DNA of 64,000 bases from NCBI RefSeq assembly GCF_009192945.1, contig NZ_NSET01000021.1, forward strand, positions 186,001 through 250,000, written 5' to 3'. A program made the position numbers and the translations under genes. The notes below the pieces were generated by a model. The model had not been told where the DNA came from. It was given only the letters and a program-made list of their open reading frames with translations, and searched no databases. Source of the stretch: Xanthomonas maliensis (GTDB taxonomy: Bacteria; Pseudomonadota; Gammaproteobacteria; Xanthomonadales; Xanthomonadaceae). Position 1 is the first letter of the stretch. Every line of letters starts with the position of its first letter. Positions 62,650 to 64,000 of the stretch are shown here, in pieces.

Positions 62650-64000
62650 TCAGGCAGGCACGCGGTCGCGACCGATGCGCAGGCCGCGGGGCGTCGCCCA
62701 GCGCTCCAGGCCCTCGAACAGCGCCTGCACCAGCAACGCGAGCAGTGCCGCGGGCACCGCACCTTCCAGGATCAGGCCGATATCGTCCAGGCGAATGCCG
62801 GTCAGGATCGGCTGACCGTAGCCGCCGGCACCGATCAACGCACCCAGGGTCGCCGTGCCGACATTGATCACCGCCGCGGTCTGGATACCGGCCACGATGG
62901 TGCGGCGGGCCAGCGGCAGCTCCACCCGCCACAGCCGCGTCCACGCCGGCAGTCCGATCGCCTCGGCGGTCTGTCGCAGCTCGCGTGGAATCGAGGTCAG
63001 ACCGGCATGCGTATTGCGCACGATCGGCAACAGGCTGTACAGGAACAGGGCGGCGATCGCCGGGCGTGCGCCGATGCCGAACAGCGGAATCATGAAGACG
63101 AAGACTGCCAGCGACGGCAGCGTCTGCAACACACCGGTCAGCGATAGCACCCATTGCCCCAGCCACGGCCGCCGCGCCGCCAGCACGCCCAACGGCAATG
63201 CCAGCAGCAAGGCCAGCCCCAATGAGAGACCGACCAGCGCCAGATGCTCGCGCGTGTGCTGCCACAAGCGCGCAACTCGCCCATTGCTGGCAGCGGTCGC
63301 GCGCACGCCCAGCCATTGCGCCGCAACGGTGACCTCGGGCTGGTGCTGCAATTTCACCTGCGCATTGAGCCGCTGCATGGTGGCCGCGTCGATGCGGCCT
63401 TGCAGACGCTGCAAGCTGGCCACCATCGCTGGCGAACGGCTGACCAGGTCCTTGCGATAGACGAACACCGCCTGGTAGTCGGAAAAGTAGTGACGGTCGT
63501 CGGCAAGCACCTGCAGGCGGTAATACGGAATTTCGGCGTCGGTGCTGTACAGATCGGTGACGTCGATGGAACCGCTGTACAGGGCGCGATAGGCCAGGTC
63601 GTGATCCAGCCCGGTGGCGGTCTGCGGCAGGGCATAGGCGCGACGCACGCCGGGCCAGCCGTCGGCACGCTGCATGAATTCATTGCTCACGCCGATCTTC
63701 AGCGTCGGATGGTGGGCCAGGTCCGACAGCGTGGCAATCCCCAACGCCTGCGCCTGCTCGCGGCGCATGCCGAAGGCGTAGGTATTGGCAAATCCCAACG
63801 ACCCGGTCATCGCCAATCCCCGAGCGTCCAGCGCGGCGCGCAGCTGCGCTTGGTCGGCCTTGGGCAGCTGCAGCAGCTCCTGCGCCAGCGTGCCGGTGTA
63901 TTCGGCATAGACATCGATCTGCCCGCTCTCCAGCGCGCGCCAGAGGATGCGCGTGCCGCCGAGCTGGGCGCGATGGCGCACGTCCACGCCTGCCTGGCGA
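62650..64000 (-). CDS. ABC transporter substrate-binding/permease fusion, betaine (OpuC/EgtU) type; 5' end outside window
   Basis: At least 450 residues, with the N-terminus beyond base 64000. The N-terminal half is an OpuAC-type substrate-binding domain (RILWRALESGQIDVYAEYTGT, GVSNEFMQRADGWPG, YRALYSGSIDVTDLYSTDAEIPYYRL). The second half has about six membrane helices beginning TREHLALVGLSLGLALLLALPLG, and contains the EAA loop IPRELRQTAEAIGLPAWTRLWRVELPLA that contacts the ATPase. Fused binding/permease proteins of this class carry glycine betaine, choline, or, in EgtU, ergothioneine. Here the order is binding domain first, permease second. The ATPase gene is presumably just outside the window. 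Neighbouring egtB, egtD and the egtE-like gene make ergothioneine or hercynine a plausible substrate. Confidence 0.85.
   Translation of the reverse strand, partial: RQAGVDVRHRAQLGGTRILWRALESGQIDVYAEYTGTLAQELLQLPKADQAQLRAALDARGLAMTGSLGFANTYAFGMRREQAQALGIATLSDLAHHPTLKIGVSNEFMQRADGWPGVRRAYALPQTATGLDHDLAYRALYSGSIDVTDLYSTDAEIPYYRLQVLADDRHYFSDYQAVFVYRKDLVSRSPAMVASLQRLQGRIDAATMQRLNAQVKLQHQPEVTVAAQWLGVRATAASNGRVARLWQHTREHLALVGLSLGLALLLALPLGVLAARRPWLGQWVLSLTGVLQTLPSLAVFVFMIPLFGIGARPAIAALFLYSLLPIVRNTHAGLTSIPRELRQTAEAIGLPAWTRLWRVELPLARRTIVAGIQTAAVINVGTATLGALIGAGGYGQPILTGIRLDDIGLILEGAVPAALLALLVQALFEGLERWATPRGLRIGRDRVPA

Overview
The window is chromosomal DNA of a gammaproteobacterium in the Xanthomonadaceae, most likely a Xanthomonas. 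The evidence is the high GC content, the ole hydrocarbon genes with an OleA that carries all four residues described for the X. campestris enzyme, an Ax21-family protein, two lipoprotein Cu/Zn superoxide dismutases in tandem, and the yibN-secB-gpsA and hemD-hemX-hemY blocks. No rRNA, tRNA, CRISPR array, insertion sequence or prophage was seen. Nearly all of the sequence is coding. Many long open frames lie antisense to real genes, as is usual at this GC content. The first gene (oleD) and the last (an ABC transporter) are cut by the window edges.

Layout. 1-8.3 kb: a dispersed olefin locus, oleA, oleB, oleC and oleD, all on the minus strand. It is interleaved with a YkgJ-type cysteine-cluster protein, a CadC-like membrane regulator and a class C beta-lactamase-like hydrolase. 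An intrinsic terminator-like hairpin lies between oleA and oleB. 8.3-12.8 kb: a DUF4156 lipoprotein, a small exported repeat protein, trmL, an MFS exporter, and two related proteins that share a duplicated ~49-residue module. 13-20.6 kb: a seven-gene regulatory/redox block. Six minus-strand genes (alpha/beta hydrolase, azoR, YciI, poxB, sensor kinase, sigma-54 response regulator) face a divergent GlxA/AraC-type activator. 20.6-21.6 kb: about 1 kb with no intact gene. 21.6-30 kb: ax21, gpsA-secB-rhodanese, small genes, a GT25 glycosyltransferase, hemD-hemX-hemY.

30-35 kb: a thiolase, an unknown gene, a frameshifted VOC-fold gene, and two sodC genes. 35-41.5 kb: a nitrogen-control block, ntrC-ntrB, amtB, glnK and glnA. 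The glnA upstream region holds a sigma-54 promoter and two NtrC-type dyads, in nearly the E. coli glnAp2 geometry. The enzyme (GlnA), the sensor (PII), the transporter (AmtB) and the two-component regulator therefore sit together. 41.5-54.7 kb: uppP, an META/DUF4377 lipoprotein, a PEBP protein, a TPR-sulfotransferase-like protein, lipid-type hydrolase/acyltransferase genes, a tight parA-like/sixA/yceI/phospholipase D operon, an AEC carrier and a TPR protein. 54.9-58.6 kb: a 1230-residue fused indolepyruvate ferredoxin oxidoreductase. 59-64 kb: ergothioneine genes egtB-egtD, a divergent class V aminotransferase that could be the missing C-S lyase, and a substrate-binding/permease fusion of the betaine (OpuC/EgtU) type. 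Together these suggest a synthesis-plus-transport locus.

The least described items are the exported repeat protein at 9.0 kb, the duplicated-module pair at 11.3-12.8 kb, the parA-sixA-yceI-pld operon and the ergothioneine-side transporter. All functions are inferred from sequence motifs and context; no database search was run.
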